This document shows, piece by piece, positions 39,390-50,388 of a DNA stretch of 64,000 nt; the stretch's first letter is position 1, and the number at the start of each line of letters is the position of its first letter. The notes under the pieces are model-generated. The model was not told the origin of the DNA. It worked only from the letters and a program-made list of their open reading frames with translations, and made no database searches. The position numbers were made by a program, and so were the translations under genes. Origin of the DNA: CAWDDA01 sp963813345 (GTDB lineage: Bacteria > Acidobacteriota > Blastocatellia > RBC074); NCBI GenBank assembly GCA_963813345.1, contig CAWEYR010000030.1:363011-427010 (forward strand), written 5' to 3'.

Positions 39390-42336
39390 ATGAAGCGCAC
39401 TATCCTGGTTCTTAATCCTGCTAACGCTCGCCGGCATATTTAACCTCTCGAGCTGGAAACGCTCAGCGGCGCGGTGTCGGGTTTGGAAAGCCGGACCCCT
39501 TCTTCATCCGTTCCGAAACACACGTTGGCTGCCGGACGCAGAATTTCAGTTATTCATCCGGCAATATAGCGCCCTGTTTCGAGCTGGGATCATCACCCGA
39601 ACTGAAGTTCTACCTCGAAGGACAGAGCATCAAGTTGAATGCTTTGAGCAAGGGCTTCATTGATATCCCCAGGATGGCGAGCAAGTTTGTCGCCGACAAG
39701 GACCAGACGACAGTCGCAATCACGTTCTCGGCTCTTGACTATGTCATGGGTGTTAACGATGAGCCGCTTTTTGTTCGAGCACTGATCGACGGTGTGGAAG
39801 CGGAACCCGGTCCGATCGTCTTCTCGGCGGGATTCGATGAGAACCGCTTCGCCAGCCACTCGTTCACGTTTACCGCCACAGTTAACGCGGGCATTCATAT
39901 CGTCCAGATGCAATGGTCATCAGCGTCATCCGTGTCAGGGTCCTGGCTACGCAACGGTTCCATCTTTGTCGCCGTAGACTCGCAAGACGACAAAGCTCAT
40001 CGCGTAGCAACAAAGACCAAGCGACTCAAGGAGCCGCTCACCAAAGAATGACTCGAACTATACGGCAATTCCCGACACGTCGCTGTCGTTCAACGTCCCT
40101 GAAGATGGAGAGGTGGCGATTACGTTCTCAGGGTCTGTCAAGATGAATTCCGGCGATTACCTTTTCATCCGAGCGGTGATTGATGGAGACGCGGCCCTGG
40201 CATTACCTTTTGCCAACACAATCGCCGACCACTCGTACCACTTCGCCGCTCGGAGCCTTACGTTCACTGCAAATGCGCTCACGGCCGGAACTCACAACGT
40301 GCAATTCGAATGGAAATCGAGCAAGGAGGGCACTGTCACAAACGCATCGCTTGGGGCGTGGTCGGTTGCTGCGCTCACCGGTCCGCAAAGGACATCGCAG
40401 TCCAACTTTGACGTTGTTCCACTTCCCTCGCAGGCGACGACAACCAATCCGGAGTTTGAGCCGTCCCGGGTCTCGAAGCAGACAGTCACGATTGATACCA
40501 TCTCGGACATCGCAGTTACGTTCAGCGCTGCTTTTTCGGGTCAGGGAATGTTGCTTGCCACGGTGACCAGTGACGGCGTGCCGGTCCAGGAACAGGAGAT
40601 CATTCTCTATAGCCCCGAGCTTACGACCACTGACAATGGCGCGACCTTCATAGTCGAAGATGCCGGGACGCAAAGTTATACCTTTGCACTGAAGGATGTG
40701 GCTCCAAGAGCGGAACCATATCGTATAGGAGTTGCGTACCGCGTTCTCAGAGCAGTCACCCAGCGGCGAGCAGCTGGCATCTGCCTATAACGGAACCATG
40801 ACCGTGATCAGCAAATCGCGCATCGGGCCCGACCTCGCAGTCGGAGCCAACATGGGCGCAGCATCAAGCGCGTATGAGTCGATCATCGAGCCCGTTCACG
40901 GAACGCGAAAGGTGCTTGCAGTAGTCATCGATCCCCGGCGCCCGGAACAACCTCAGGCAGACCGCGATTTCGTGGCAGGTCTTGACCCTGCTCTCTTTGG
41001 TGAGACGCCTAGTGTAGCCGACTACTACAAGGCTGTTTCTGGAGATCGTCTCAAACTTGAGAAGGCTGCGATCCTGGGACCGTATGTTGCCGACAAGGGC
41101 GGTGCAGTGCAGGCGCAAAACCACTACTGGGATAAGTCGATTCACGATCCGAACGGCGATAAAGACTGTTCGGACAGCATTGATAAGTACGGGGATCCTT
41201 CCAAAGAGTTACTGGCTGAGGCACTCCTCAAGGCGGAGCCTGATTTCGATTTCAGTGCGTACGATCTTGATCGCGACTCCGTGATCACCGCGAATGAGCT
41301 CGCGATCCTCATTGTCATTCCTCAAACGGACGGCAACGGGTCCATCACCGATATCAAATTCAGACCATTTTGCAACGGCGACCCGCTTATCGTTGACGAT
41401 GTCGAGATTCGCAGCCGTAACGCAATGGTATACACCAGGCGCGTACAATGGCAGAACTCCGGACACGAGGATGTGGATTCGATAATGGTTGCGGTGCATG
41501 AGTTGGCGCATCTTGTTCTTGGTCTCGATGACACCTATGGAATGTCAGTAGCTATCTACCAGGATGGACAATTCACTCCGTGTCCCAACAAGAACGATCC
41601 GCAATGCCAGAAGCGATTCATCAACACGGCGCCACATCCCATCTCGCTTATGACTTACAAGACCTCACGTCGAGTCCCCATCTTGACGGGTTCCACAAGA
41701 TTCAACTTGGCTGGGCTACGCCTCGCATCATAATCGAGCCGGGCAACTGTACGTTGTTCGATGTGCGGCAAGGCCGTCAGGTCTATATCCTTCCGCGCTT
41801 CGGTACAGACGCGCGCGAATACATCCTCCTCGAGACCCGCTATGAGGCAGCGGATACTGACGATCCTCTTTACGATTATGGAATCGGAGACTCCGGGCTT
41901 GCTGTCTATCACGTAATTGAAGCTGGTCCGGCCTGTAAGGCTCAGGAAGGAGCAACAGCGCCCTCGTGCGTCCCATTGCTAAAGCCGATGTGTATTACTT
42001 CGGATGTGCAGTGGGGCACCGACGGATTCGCAAGCAATTTTGTCCGTCCCGGTCTAAGGTTGATTCAGCCCGATCTGGTACACAAGTACTTGGGTGTCCA
42101 ATGGAACCAACTTTGGTGAAACGCTGTGGGGAACGGAGTTAGGTGTCGCGTTGCTTGACACGTTGCCGAATGGTGGAGTGGTATGCCCCACATATGTCGG
42201 CGATCCATTGCCCGATGGTGGAGCACCGCTCCTGCTTTGGGCCGACGGAAGCCCGAGCGGCTATCGCTTGAAGGAAATCAAGACCGATTTTGCAGGTAAG
42301 TCGGTTACGTTCAAGACGGAGATAAACGGGAAATAG
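39390..42336 (+). CDS. M6-like secreted metalloprotease, tandem copy 1 (many frame breaks)
   Basis: About 980 residues if frames are joined. AGGAGG precedes ATG at 39390. After a signal peptide come three related beta-sandwich-like segments (FIDIPRMASKFVADKDQTT..., FNVPEDGEVAITFSGSVKM..., VTIDTISDIAVTFSAAFSG...), then a peptidase with IEPVHGTRKVLAVVIDP, EF-hand-like DLDRDSVITANEL, the zinc motif HELAHLVLGLDDTYGM at 41497 and the M6-type DGFHKIQLGWATPRIIIEPGNY-like region (here GNCTLF). Frame changes lie near 39408, 39452, 40050, 40755, 41670 and 42095, more than in the sister copy, so real decay is possible. About 85% similar to copy 2 by eye. It lies between two identical family A palindromes. 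Confidence 0.8.
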
Positions 42337-42360
42337 TACCCTGGGAGCGCCGGCCTATTA

Positions 42361-42449
42361 AGGTACGTTGTACCGGCGTTTAGCCGGAATCGTGACATTC
42401 GAGTAGCTTGAATGGAACGATTCCGGCTAAACGCCGGTACAACGTACCT
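42361..42449. repeat. Palindromic repeat, family A (between tandem copies)
   Basis: Nearly identical to 39179-39268 apart from the centre (GAGTAGCTTGAATGGAACG). Repeats the left border at the same distance from the second ATG, so it belongs to the duplicated unit. Confidence 0.92.
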
Positions 42450-42561
42450 TACCTTCGGACGTGACACATCTCACAGCCGCACAGTGATCTTCTTCGCTTC
42501 TTGCTTCAAGTGAACTCCTTATGCTGACCACTGTGGTGACCGAGGTCAAAGGAGGATTCAT

Positions 42562-45496
42562 ATGAAGCGCACTATCCTGGTTCTTAATCCTGCTAACACT
42601 CGCCGGCATATTTAACCTCGGGACTGGAAACGCTCAGCGGCGAGGTGTCGGGTTCGGAAAGGCGGACCCCTTCTTCATCCGGTCCGAAACTCACATTGGC
42701 TGCCGAACACAGAGATTCAGTTACTCATCCGGTGATATCGGGCCCTGTTTCGATCTGGGAATATCACCTGAATTCAAGTACTACCTCGATCAACAGCCCG
42801 TTAAGCTCAATGCTTTGAGCCGGGGATTTATTGATATCCCAAGGATGGCCAGCAAGTTTGTCGCCGACAACGACGAGACGACAGTGGCAGTCACTTTCTC
42901 ATCTCTTGACTTTATAATGGGTGTTAACGATGAGCCGCTGTTCGTTAGAGCGCTGATAGACGGTGTAGAGGCCGAACCAGGACCCATCGTCTTGTCGGCA
43001 GGCTTCGATCAGAACCGCTACGCCAGCCACTCGTTCACGTTCACTGCCACCGTTAACGCGGGCATTCATATTGTTCAAATGCAATGGTCATCAGAGGCAT
43101 CTGTGAGTGGAGCCTACTTGCGCAACGGTTCAATCTTTGTCGCAGTAGACTCCCAGGTCGACACAGGTCATCGTGTCATAACCAGGACCAAGCGGCTCAA
43201 TGCTCCTCTCACCAAAGAAGATGCTTCCTGGACGGCCATTCCTGACACATCGCTGTCATTCAATGTTCCTGAAAAAGGAGAAGTGGCGATCACGTTCGCA
43301 GGATCGGTCAAAATGAATTCAGGCGAGTACCTTTTCATTCGTGCGGTGATCGATGGAGGCGCTGTCCAGGCATCGCCAGTCGACCATACAATCGCAGACC
43401 GTTCATATCATTACGCTGCTCGCAGCCTTACATTCACTGCTGCTGACCTCACCGCCGGAAAGCACAATGTGCAATTCGAATGGAAATCGAGCAAGAACGG
43501 CACCATTACAAACGCATCGCTTGGGGCGTGGACCGTTACCGCACTCACAGGCCCGCGAGAGACGTCACAGTCCAGATTTGATGTTGTCCCGCTTCCAGCG
43601 CAGGCTACGACGACCAATTACCAGCTCGAGCCGGTTCCCGGTCTCGAGTCGACGGTCAGGATAGACACAATCTCCGACATCGCCGTTACTTTCAGTGCTG
43701 CGTTTTCGGGTCAGGGGATGTTGCTTGCCACAGTCACCAGTGATGGCGTGCCGGTCGAGGAACAGGAAATCATTCTTCATAGTCCTGAACTGTCGAGCTA
43801 TGACAATGGGGCGACCTGGGTAACGGAGGACGCCGGCGCACAAAGTTACACCTTCGCACTGAAGGATGTTCCTCCAAGAGCTGAAGCCTATCGTATAGGA
43901 ATTGCGTACCGCGTCCTAAAGCCTTCAGCGAGCGCCGAACTCCTCGCATCTGCTTATAACGGAGTTATGACGGTCATCAGCAAGTCTCGCGTCGGGCCTG
44001 ACCTGGCTGTAGGTGCAAACATGGGCGCAGCTTCAAGCAAGCGTGAGACAATCATCGAGCCCGTTCACGGAACGCGAAAAGTCCTTGCCATAGTTATCGA
44101 TCCTCAGCGCACGGACCATCCTCAGGCGGATCGTGATTTCCTGGCAGGTCTTGAACCAGCTCTTTTTGGCGACACACCAAGTGCAGCTGACTACTACAAG
44201 ACTGTTTCAGGAGATCGCCTTAAACTCGAGAAGGCTGCGATCCTGGGACCTTACGCCGCCGACAAGGGCGGTGCGAAGCAGGCAGATAACCACTACTGGG
44301 ATAAATCAATTCACGATCCTAACGGCGATGGAGACTGTGCGGACAGCATTGATGAGTATGCGAGTCCCTTTGAAGAACTTCAGGCCGAGGCATTACTCAA
44401 GGCAGATAAGGAATTTGATTTCAGTGCGTACGATCTTGACCGCGACTCCGTGATCACTTCCAACGAGCTTGCGATCCTTATTGTCGTTCCTCAAACGAAC
44501 AACAATGGATCGAATGCCATAGTCAAATTCAGGCCATATTGCAACGGCGACCCACTTATCGTGGATGAAGTCGAGATTCGCAGTCTCCTTCAGTTTTATA
44601 CGCCAGCGATCAACAATGGCGCGCCTCCAGAAGATGATCTGGATTCGATAATGGTTGCCGTGCACGAGTTGGCGCATCTCGTTCTTGGTCTCGATGATGC
44701 TTATGGAATGTCAGATGCTATCTACCAGGATGGACAAGTCACTCCGTGTCCCGACAGTGACGATCCGCAATGCGATGCGCGATTCATCAACACGGCGCCG
44801 CATCCCGTCTCGCTTATGACTTACAAGACCATCACGTCGAGTCCACATCTTGATGGTTTCCACAAGGTTCAACTTGGCTGGGCTTGGCCTCGCATAGTGA
44901 TCGAGCCCGGTAACTATACGTTATTCGATGTGCGGCAAGGCCGTCAGGTCTATATTCTCCCGCGCTATGGTACAGACGCGCGCGAATACATACTCCTCGA
45001 GACGCGCTACTCGGCTGCCGATACTGACGATGCTCTCTATGATTTTGGAATCGGTGACGACGGGCTTGCTGTCTATCACGTGATCGAACCCGGTCCGGCC
45101 TGTAAGGCGCAGGAAGGCGCAACCGCACCCTCGTGCGTCCCGTTGCTAAAGCCGATGTGCATTACTTCGGATGTCCAGTGGGACGGGTTCACAAGCAATT
45201 TCCTTCGTCCCGGTCTAAGGCTGATTCAGCCCGATCTCGTACACAAGTACCTGGGTGGCGACTCAACCGACTTTAGTGAAACGCTATTCGGAACGCAGTT
45301 CGGTGTCGCATTGCTGGACACGTTGCCGAATGGTGGAGTTGTCTGCCCGACGTACGTTGGCGATGAATTGCCGAATGGCGGCGCACCTCTTCTGCTGTGG
45401 TCTGACGGAACGCCAAGCGGATATCGCCTGAAGGAAATCAAAACGGATTTTGCAGGCAAGTCGGTTACGTTTAAGACGGAGATAGAAGGGAAATAG
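42562..45496 (+). CDS. M6-like secreted metalloprotease, tandem copy 2
   Basis: The better-preserved paralogue, about 977 residues. From 42590 to the stop the frame is uninterrupted. Leader MKRTILVL.LILLTLAGIFNL requires one base fewer near 42580, the same place as in copy 1. Three beta-rich repeats of 120-130 residues (about 85-200, 210-330, 350-465) precede the peptidase. Zinc motif HELAHLVLGLDDAYGM is at 44663 (near residue 700), with DLDRDSVITSNEL before it and DGFHKVQLGWAWPRIVIEPGNYTLFDV after it, the M6 'LGW' hallmark. Cys-rich C-terminus (PACKAQEGATAPSCVPLLKPMC). SD GGAGG 5 bases upstream. Closest known group is immune-inhibitor-A-type peptidase M6; substrate unknown. Confidence 0.85.
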
Positions 45497-45538
45497 GGCC
45501 TGGGAGCGCCAGTCCCTGACTCCGTACGGCTGGCTACT

Positions 45539-45602
45539 AACCCCAAGCTAAAGCTTGAACTCAAACCCACGAGGTTTGAGTTCAAGCTTTTAGCTTGGGG
45601 TT
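45539..45602. repeat. GAGTTCAAGCTTTAGCTTG inverted repeat, family B
   Basis: AACCCCAAGCTAAAGCTTGAACTCAAAC and inverse GTTTGAGTTCAAGC-TTTTAGCTTGGGGTT with only a short centre. Separates the convergent M6 and Nif3-like genes and encodes the last residues of the latter. A CTGGGAGCGCC fragment lies at 45500. Confidence 0.9.
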
Positions 45603-46501
45603 ACATTCGACCGGGTGCCAGAAAGGGTCACCACTCGGCAGGTACGCAATCGGTACCTCCGGAACAAAAGTCTTGAGCCAGTCAGCACACTCCTCCATGC
45701 CGCGTTCCTCCGAAGGAACGTGACCTATCACTATCAATCCCTTCTTGTTGCCTGCAGCGACCAATCCCGCGCGTATTCAATCGCCTCCCATTCGCGTGTC
45801 TCGCCTATCATCACTACATCTACGTCCGGGCTTTCAAGGGCCTTTATGATGCCGGGCATGTTGTTGAAACCGGGCAGCAGAAATACTCTGCGCACAGTCG
45901 TCTCGGGCTTGCCGATGACGCGCAGCGCACGCGCGCCGAGTCGACTCTGCGTGCTCCGAGCCAACCCATCGAGCGTGGTAGCCGGCAGCGAAAAATTCCG
46001 AGGTTGCTCAGCTGACTGGTACTTTTCCCAGCCCAGAGCCTCCATCATTCCCGTCAATATTCCATCCGGCTTTCGCGCGTGCCAGTGATCATGAAAGCGC
46101 CATACCACGAGGCCATTCTTTTCGATGAAGGTGCGTTTCGTCTGGTAAGTCGCGCCACTCAGAGACGCCGTCTCGTCATTGTGGTTGTAGAACGTTGGCT
46201 CGTGCACGATCAACAGATTCTTTCCGGTCGCATGCGCTTTCTGACAAACCTCGAGCGTAGCGCTGAAAGATGTAGCGATACCTTTAACGATCGTCTCAGG
46301 ATCGCCAATCTTGAAGGTATCCACAGTTTGAGCCTGCCAGGGGACTCCAACATTCTTTTGAATACGCTCGATTACCTGTTTCGCAGTAATTCCCTGATGT
46401 GGCTGCCGAGCGCGTTCAACTGTGTGAATACCTGCTCCGGCAAGAACAAGAAATTCTCGCCGCGAACAGTTCAACTGCGGTGGGTTTTCGAGTTGACTCA
46501 T
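45582..46501 (-). CDS. Nif3-like dinuclear metal centre protein (one frame break)
   Basis: About 306 residues. N-terminal SRREFLVLAGAG resembles a twin-Arg leader, unusual for this cytosolic family. NIF3 features: IVHEPTFYNHND (metal His), VWRFHDHWHARKPDG, GARALRVIG, VFLLPGFNN, VVMIGETREWEAIEYARD, and after a frame change near 45755 GLIVIGHVPSEERGMEECADWL with the C-terminal metal-binding H..SE. Relatives are proposed metal-dependent hydrolases or GTP cyclohydrolase-like. The last residues (ECNPKLKA) and the stop are family B repeat. Confidence 0.8.
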
Positions 46502-46525
46502 AAGTTTGAAAGTCCTCCCCTGTCT

Positions 46526-48525
46526 TTATTCCAATACTACCAACTCGTAATCGCTTAGTTGCTTTATCGTGAATCCGGTGTAGCCGTTGGTCTGTTTGAC
46601 GAGCAGGGTGGAGGGCATGCGCAGCGTCCTGGCAGTCTTGTATGCCCCAGCCACCTGGATGCTGATGTTGCTCATCGCAACCGGAGCGAAAATAGCCAGT
46701 TTGCGAATGTCCGCTCAGATTGATCGAGATGCACAAGCGTGCGCCCGTTCTGCCGCATGAGCGACATCTCGACGAGTGGGTGCGCGTCGGTTTTGATCTG
46801 GCGCGGCAGCTTGAGCTGATCCACAACATCGCGAAACAGACCTGAATGCGCGGTCAGGCTGTGCCGGTAATACATTCCGCCAAGATTCCACGGAAGCCAC
46901 GCGACCGTACCTTTGCCAAGGCGTCCTGAAAACAATTCCTGCCGTCTCGGTGTCTTTCATATCAATGTGAATGAACTCCGGCGGACCGAACATCGAAGGC
47001 GGCACAAGAGTCAACAGAGCCTTGCCGCTGTCTCGCACTTCTGTAAACGCTCCGTTCAGCATCAGAAGATCGGTGTCCTTCAGCGAAGGAAACCGAGCGT
47101 GATCCCGCACTCGAAGATAGCCACGGATTTCAGGAATGGTCTTTACTACGGGAACAACTTCAAATTCCGGTTGGCGCGCGCTTGCGATCAATACGCGTCC
47201 GCCGCTTTCGGCATACTGCTTCAATCCGGCTGGTGCCCAGTCGGCGGCAATCACCAGATCGAATTCGCGTTTGCCCAGCCAATCCATATTGTCTGAAACG
47301 GCGAACGGAATGTGCTCTTCAGTCAGCAAACGAAAGAGGCCGCGATATGAGTCAACAGCGATTTCACGCCCTGCGCCTGCAGGCGCGCCCAGCAACAGCA
47401 CGCGCGCCGCGCTCGATTGTTTGACGTAATATTTCTCATTAGCCGCGACCCAGCGGAAAATCGGCTTTGATGTTTCGAGCGCCTGCCGATCCTGCTGGTC
47501 AAACGTGCCGTTCATCTCAAACGTCAGCGCACCGCCGTGCGCGATGTTCTGCCACGATCGCAGGGCGATCTCACCCGCCGGCACAGTGGCGAAGCGCCAC
47601 CAGTAGTCTATGAATTGCATATTCAGGTTTACCGCCATCTTCGACGGCTGGCTGTTACGCGCGCGGTTGACATTGTCGCTTGCCGAGTAAGGCCACAGCG
47701 GCAGCGCTCGCGCGATGGCAGTATTCGATTCCGACATAATGCCGTCGGTGTATTCCTGAATGTAGTTGAAGTAACCCGCCTTCGGTCGCTTGAGGCGAAT
47801 CAGCTTGCCGATCTCGGCGGCTACCTCACGCGAAGAGGTGAACATGAACTTGCGATAGTCATCATCAGGTTCGTTTGGAATCTCTTTGCGATAAGCCGCC
47901 CGATATTTTGTCGTGCACGCATCGCAATGACATAAGCCGACGTACTTCCCGCTGTAATCGCGCGCCTGGTTGCCGAACATATTGAAGAACAGGCCGTCGA
48001 CGTCGTAATTTTCCAGGCCTTCAGCGAGTATCTTCATCGCCTGTTCGCGGTAGTAGCCGCCGTTGATGCAGGTCGAATACAACCCGTTGTAGATCACCGG
48101 CTCACCGTTGGCCTGACGGAAAAACCATTCCGGATGCGCATCAAACACATCCTTGCGGGTCTTGCTCAGGTCGTATCTCCCGACGACTCGAATCCTGCGC
48201 GCGTGGCATTCGCGCATAACGTCGCCGAACATGTCGCGACCCGGCGGGCAGATCCGGGCTGGCGTAGTGAAACGCAACTTTTGTTGGATAGTACGCAGCG
48301 ATGCCTCCCATTCCCATCAACACAACGTTGGCGCGCATGTCGGCAAGCTCTTCGGCGAGCCGGCGCGCGTCGAGTGTGGCGTCTACCTGCCGAAGGTTTG
48401 TCTGCACCCACCGAATCGGCTCGCTCATCCACCAGCCTTCCTGCGCCGCACAGTGGTGTCGTCAGCAAACAGAGTGCAGTAAGAATTACCAGGGATCGTT
48501 GCGGGAACCCTCTTCGAGTGTTCAT
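46526..48525 (-). CDS. Secreted glycoside-hydrolase-like protein (GHL6-type) with A4-galactosidase-like domain (frame breaks)
   Basis: About 660 residues. Leader MNTRRGFPQRSLVILTALCLLTTPLCG, then a TIM-barrel-like start (IRWVQTNLRQVDATLDARRLAEELADMRANVVLMGMGGIAAYYP), the GHL6-like block (MFGDVMRECHARRIRVVGRYDLSK, VFDAHPEWFFRQANGEPVIYNG, ENYDVDGLFFNMFG) and CHCDACTTKYRAAYRKEIP. The second half has a flavodoxin-like beta-galactosidase trimerisation-type domain (ARVLLLGAPAG, EEHIPFAVSDNMDWLGKREFDLVIAA) and a beta C-terminus ending GYTGFTIKQLSDYELVVLE. Frame changes near 48430, 48255, 46930 and 46700. Probable carbohydrate-active enzyme; substrate unknown. Confidence 0.72.
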
Positions 48526-48876
48526 AGCTTATGGCAAACTGGATATTACCCTCATCCTCGATTTTCGCGAAACTATTCGAGCGGACGAAAAGCGGCGCCG
48601 AGCCGCCGCACTCCAAATTCGGCGCGATCTTCTAACGGGTTTCCACTCGCTCCCGAATTCGCTACAATTTAAGCTCCCCTCCCCGGAGAGAGTCCGACTA
48701 TGCGTCAAACTGCATTGCGGCTCCGGTATCCCGGGGTTGTATCCCATCCTCAACCTCGCAATTCCCCAAAACACGTGGGTTCGAGTTCAAGCTTTAGCTT
48801 GCGCTGCCGCGAAGCGGCTGCGGCCGGCTGACGGCGGGTGGCAATTGGAACGAAAGACAGAAGGGGGAACCGAACG
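48526..48876. other. Divergent intergenic region with repeat fragments
   Basis: 351 bases between the glycosidase-like gene and the sulfatase. Holds the family C copy and a single family B arm (48782-48802). Short frames here are repeat translations. Confidence 0.55.
48588..48620. repeat. Family C repeat, single copy
   Basis: AAAGCGGCGCCGAGCCGCCGCACTCCAAA (quoted as AAAGCGGCGCCGAG + CCGCCGCACTCC), matching the pair at 18584-18671. Translates as ECGGSAPLF on the minus strand. Confidence 0.65.
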
Positions 48877-50388
48877 ATGGCAGACAAGAAACCAAACATT
48901 CTGATCATCTGGGGCGATGATATCGGCTGGTTCAACATCAGCGCCAATAACAACGGTATCATGGGGTATCGCACTCCTAATATTGACCGCATCGCCAAAG
49001 AAGGCGCGCTGTTCACCGATTGGTACGGTCAGCAAAGCTGCACCGCAGGCCGCGCGGCCTTTATCACCGGGCAGGCTCCGATTCGAACCGGACTCACCAA
49101 AGTTGGCCTTCCAGGAGCGGATCTTGGACTTCAACCCCAGGACGCAACCATTGCTGACGTCCTGAAATCGCTCGGCTACGTTACCGGCCAGTTCGGCAAG
49201 AACCACCTGGGAGACCGCGACGAGTTTCTTCCCACCGCGCACGGATTCGATGAGTTCTTTGGAAATCTCTACCACCTGAACGCCGAGCAGGAACCTGAGA
49301 ACCCGGACTATCCGAAGGACCCGGAGTTCAGGAAGAAGTTCGGACCGCGTGGTGTACTCCATTCCTGGGCCAATCCTGACGGTACGCAGAAGATCGAGGA
49401 CTCGGGACCGCTCACGATAAAACGCATGGAGACTGTCGACGAGGAATTCCTCGAGGCGAGTTTCAATTTCATCGACAAGGCAGTGAAAGACGACAAGCCA
49501 TTCTTCGTCTGGTGGAACTCGACCAGGATGCACATCTTTACACACCTCAAGAAAAAGTCTCAGGGTGTGACAGGTTTAGGTGTGTATCCCGACGGCATGG
49601 TGGAGCACGATGGTCACGTGGGAAAGCTTCTCAAAAAGCTCGACGACCTCGGCATAGCAGACAACACCATTGTCATGTATTCAACGGACAACGGCGCCGA
49701 AGTAATGAGCTGGCCGGACGGCGGAACAACTCCGTTTCGCGGCGAGAAGGACACCAATTGGGAAGGCGGCTGGCGGGTTCCTTGTGCAATCCGTTGGCCT
49801 GGTGTTATCAAGCCGGGAACAGTTTCCAACGACGTATTCTCGCACACCGATATGTTGCCGACATTGGCTGCGGCCGCCGGTGATCCTGACATAGTCGAGA
49901 AACTGAAGAAGGGCTACAAGGCTGGTAAGAAGACCTTCAAGGTCCACATCGATGGTTACAACCTGCTCCCATTCTTGAAGGGTGAGGTCAAAGAGAATCC
50001 GCGAAAGGGATTTCTCTACTGGAGCGATGACGGCGACCTGATGGCGTTGCGTGTCGGGGATTGGAAAGCCTGCTTCCTCGAGCAGCGCGCTCACGGAGTT
50101 GGCGTTTGGAAAGAGCCTCTTGTGCAATTACGAGTCCCGCAATTGTACAACCTTCGCAGCGACCCGTTTGAGAGAGCGAGTGAGGACGCGTCCATGTTCT
50201 ACGACAAATGGCTGGTCGACCGCGCTTTCCTTCTTGTGCCCGCCCAGGTGATCGTCGGCGAATTCCTCAAGACCTTCCAGGAATTCCCGCCTCGCCAGAA
50301 GGCTGCAAGCTTCAGCATCGATCAGGCGCTCGAAAAAGCAATGGAGAATCAGAAAACCCTGACCAAGGCCGCCGGAGGTGGTGGTTAA
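48877..50388 (+). CDS. Arylsulfatase, formylglycine-dependent, cytosolic form
   Basis: Sulfate-ester hydrolase of 503 residues. Metal site NILIIWGDDIGW, the formylglycine motif CTAGRAAFITG (Cys-x-Ala-Gly-Arg form) near residue 58, GKNHLGDRDEFLP with the catalytic His/Lys region, STRMHIF, and YSTDNGAE with the second metal Asp-Asn. No signal peptide is present, while most organosulfate-scavenging sulfatases are exported. Maturation needs a formylglycine-generating enzyme, which is not in this window. Frame intact; followed by a long inverted repeat. Confidence 0.93.
   Translation: MADKKPNILIIWGDDIGWFNISANNNGIMGYRTPNIDRIAKEGALFTDWYGQQSCTAGRAAFITGQAPIRTGLTKVGLPGADLGLQPQDATIADVLKSLGYVTGQFGKNHLGDRDEFLPTAHGFDEFFGNLYHLNAEQEPENPDYPKDPEFRKKFGPRGVLHSWANPDGTQKIEDSGPLTIKRMETVDEEFLEASFNFIDKAVKDDKPFFVWWNSTRMHIFTHLKKKSQGVTGLGVYPDGMVEHDGHVGKLLKKLDDLGIADNTIVMYSTDNGAEVMSWPDGGTTPFRGEKDTNWEGGWRVPCAIRWPGVIKPGTVSNDVFSHTDMLPTLAAAAGDPDIVEKLKKGYKAGKKTFKVHIDGYNLLPFLKGEVKENPRKGFLYWSDDGDLMALRVGDWKACFLEQRAHGVGVWKEPLVQLRVPQLYNLRSDPFERASEDASMFYDKWLVDRAFLLVPAQVIVGEFLKTFQEFPPRQKAASFSIDQALEKAMENQKTLTKAAGGGG

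Noticed and set aside
48425..48904. Several 60-250 residue frames around 48.1-48.9 kb on the plus strand
   Set aside because: They overlap the glycosidase-like gene antisense or consist of family B/C repeat; no start signals or domains.
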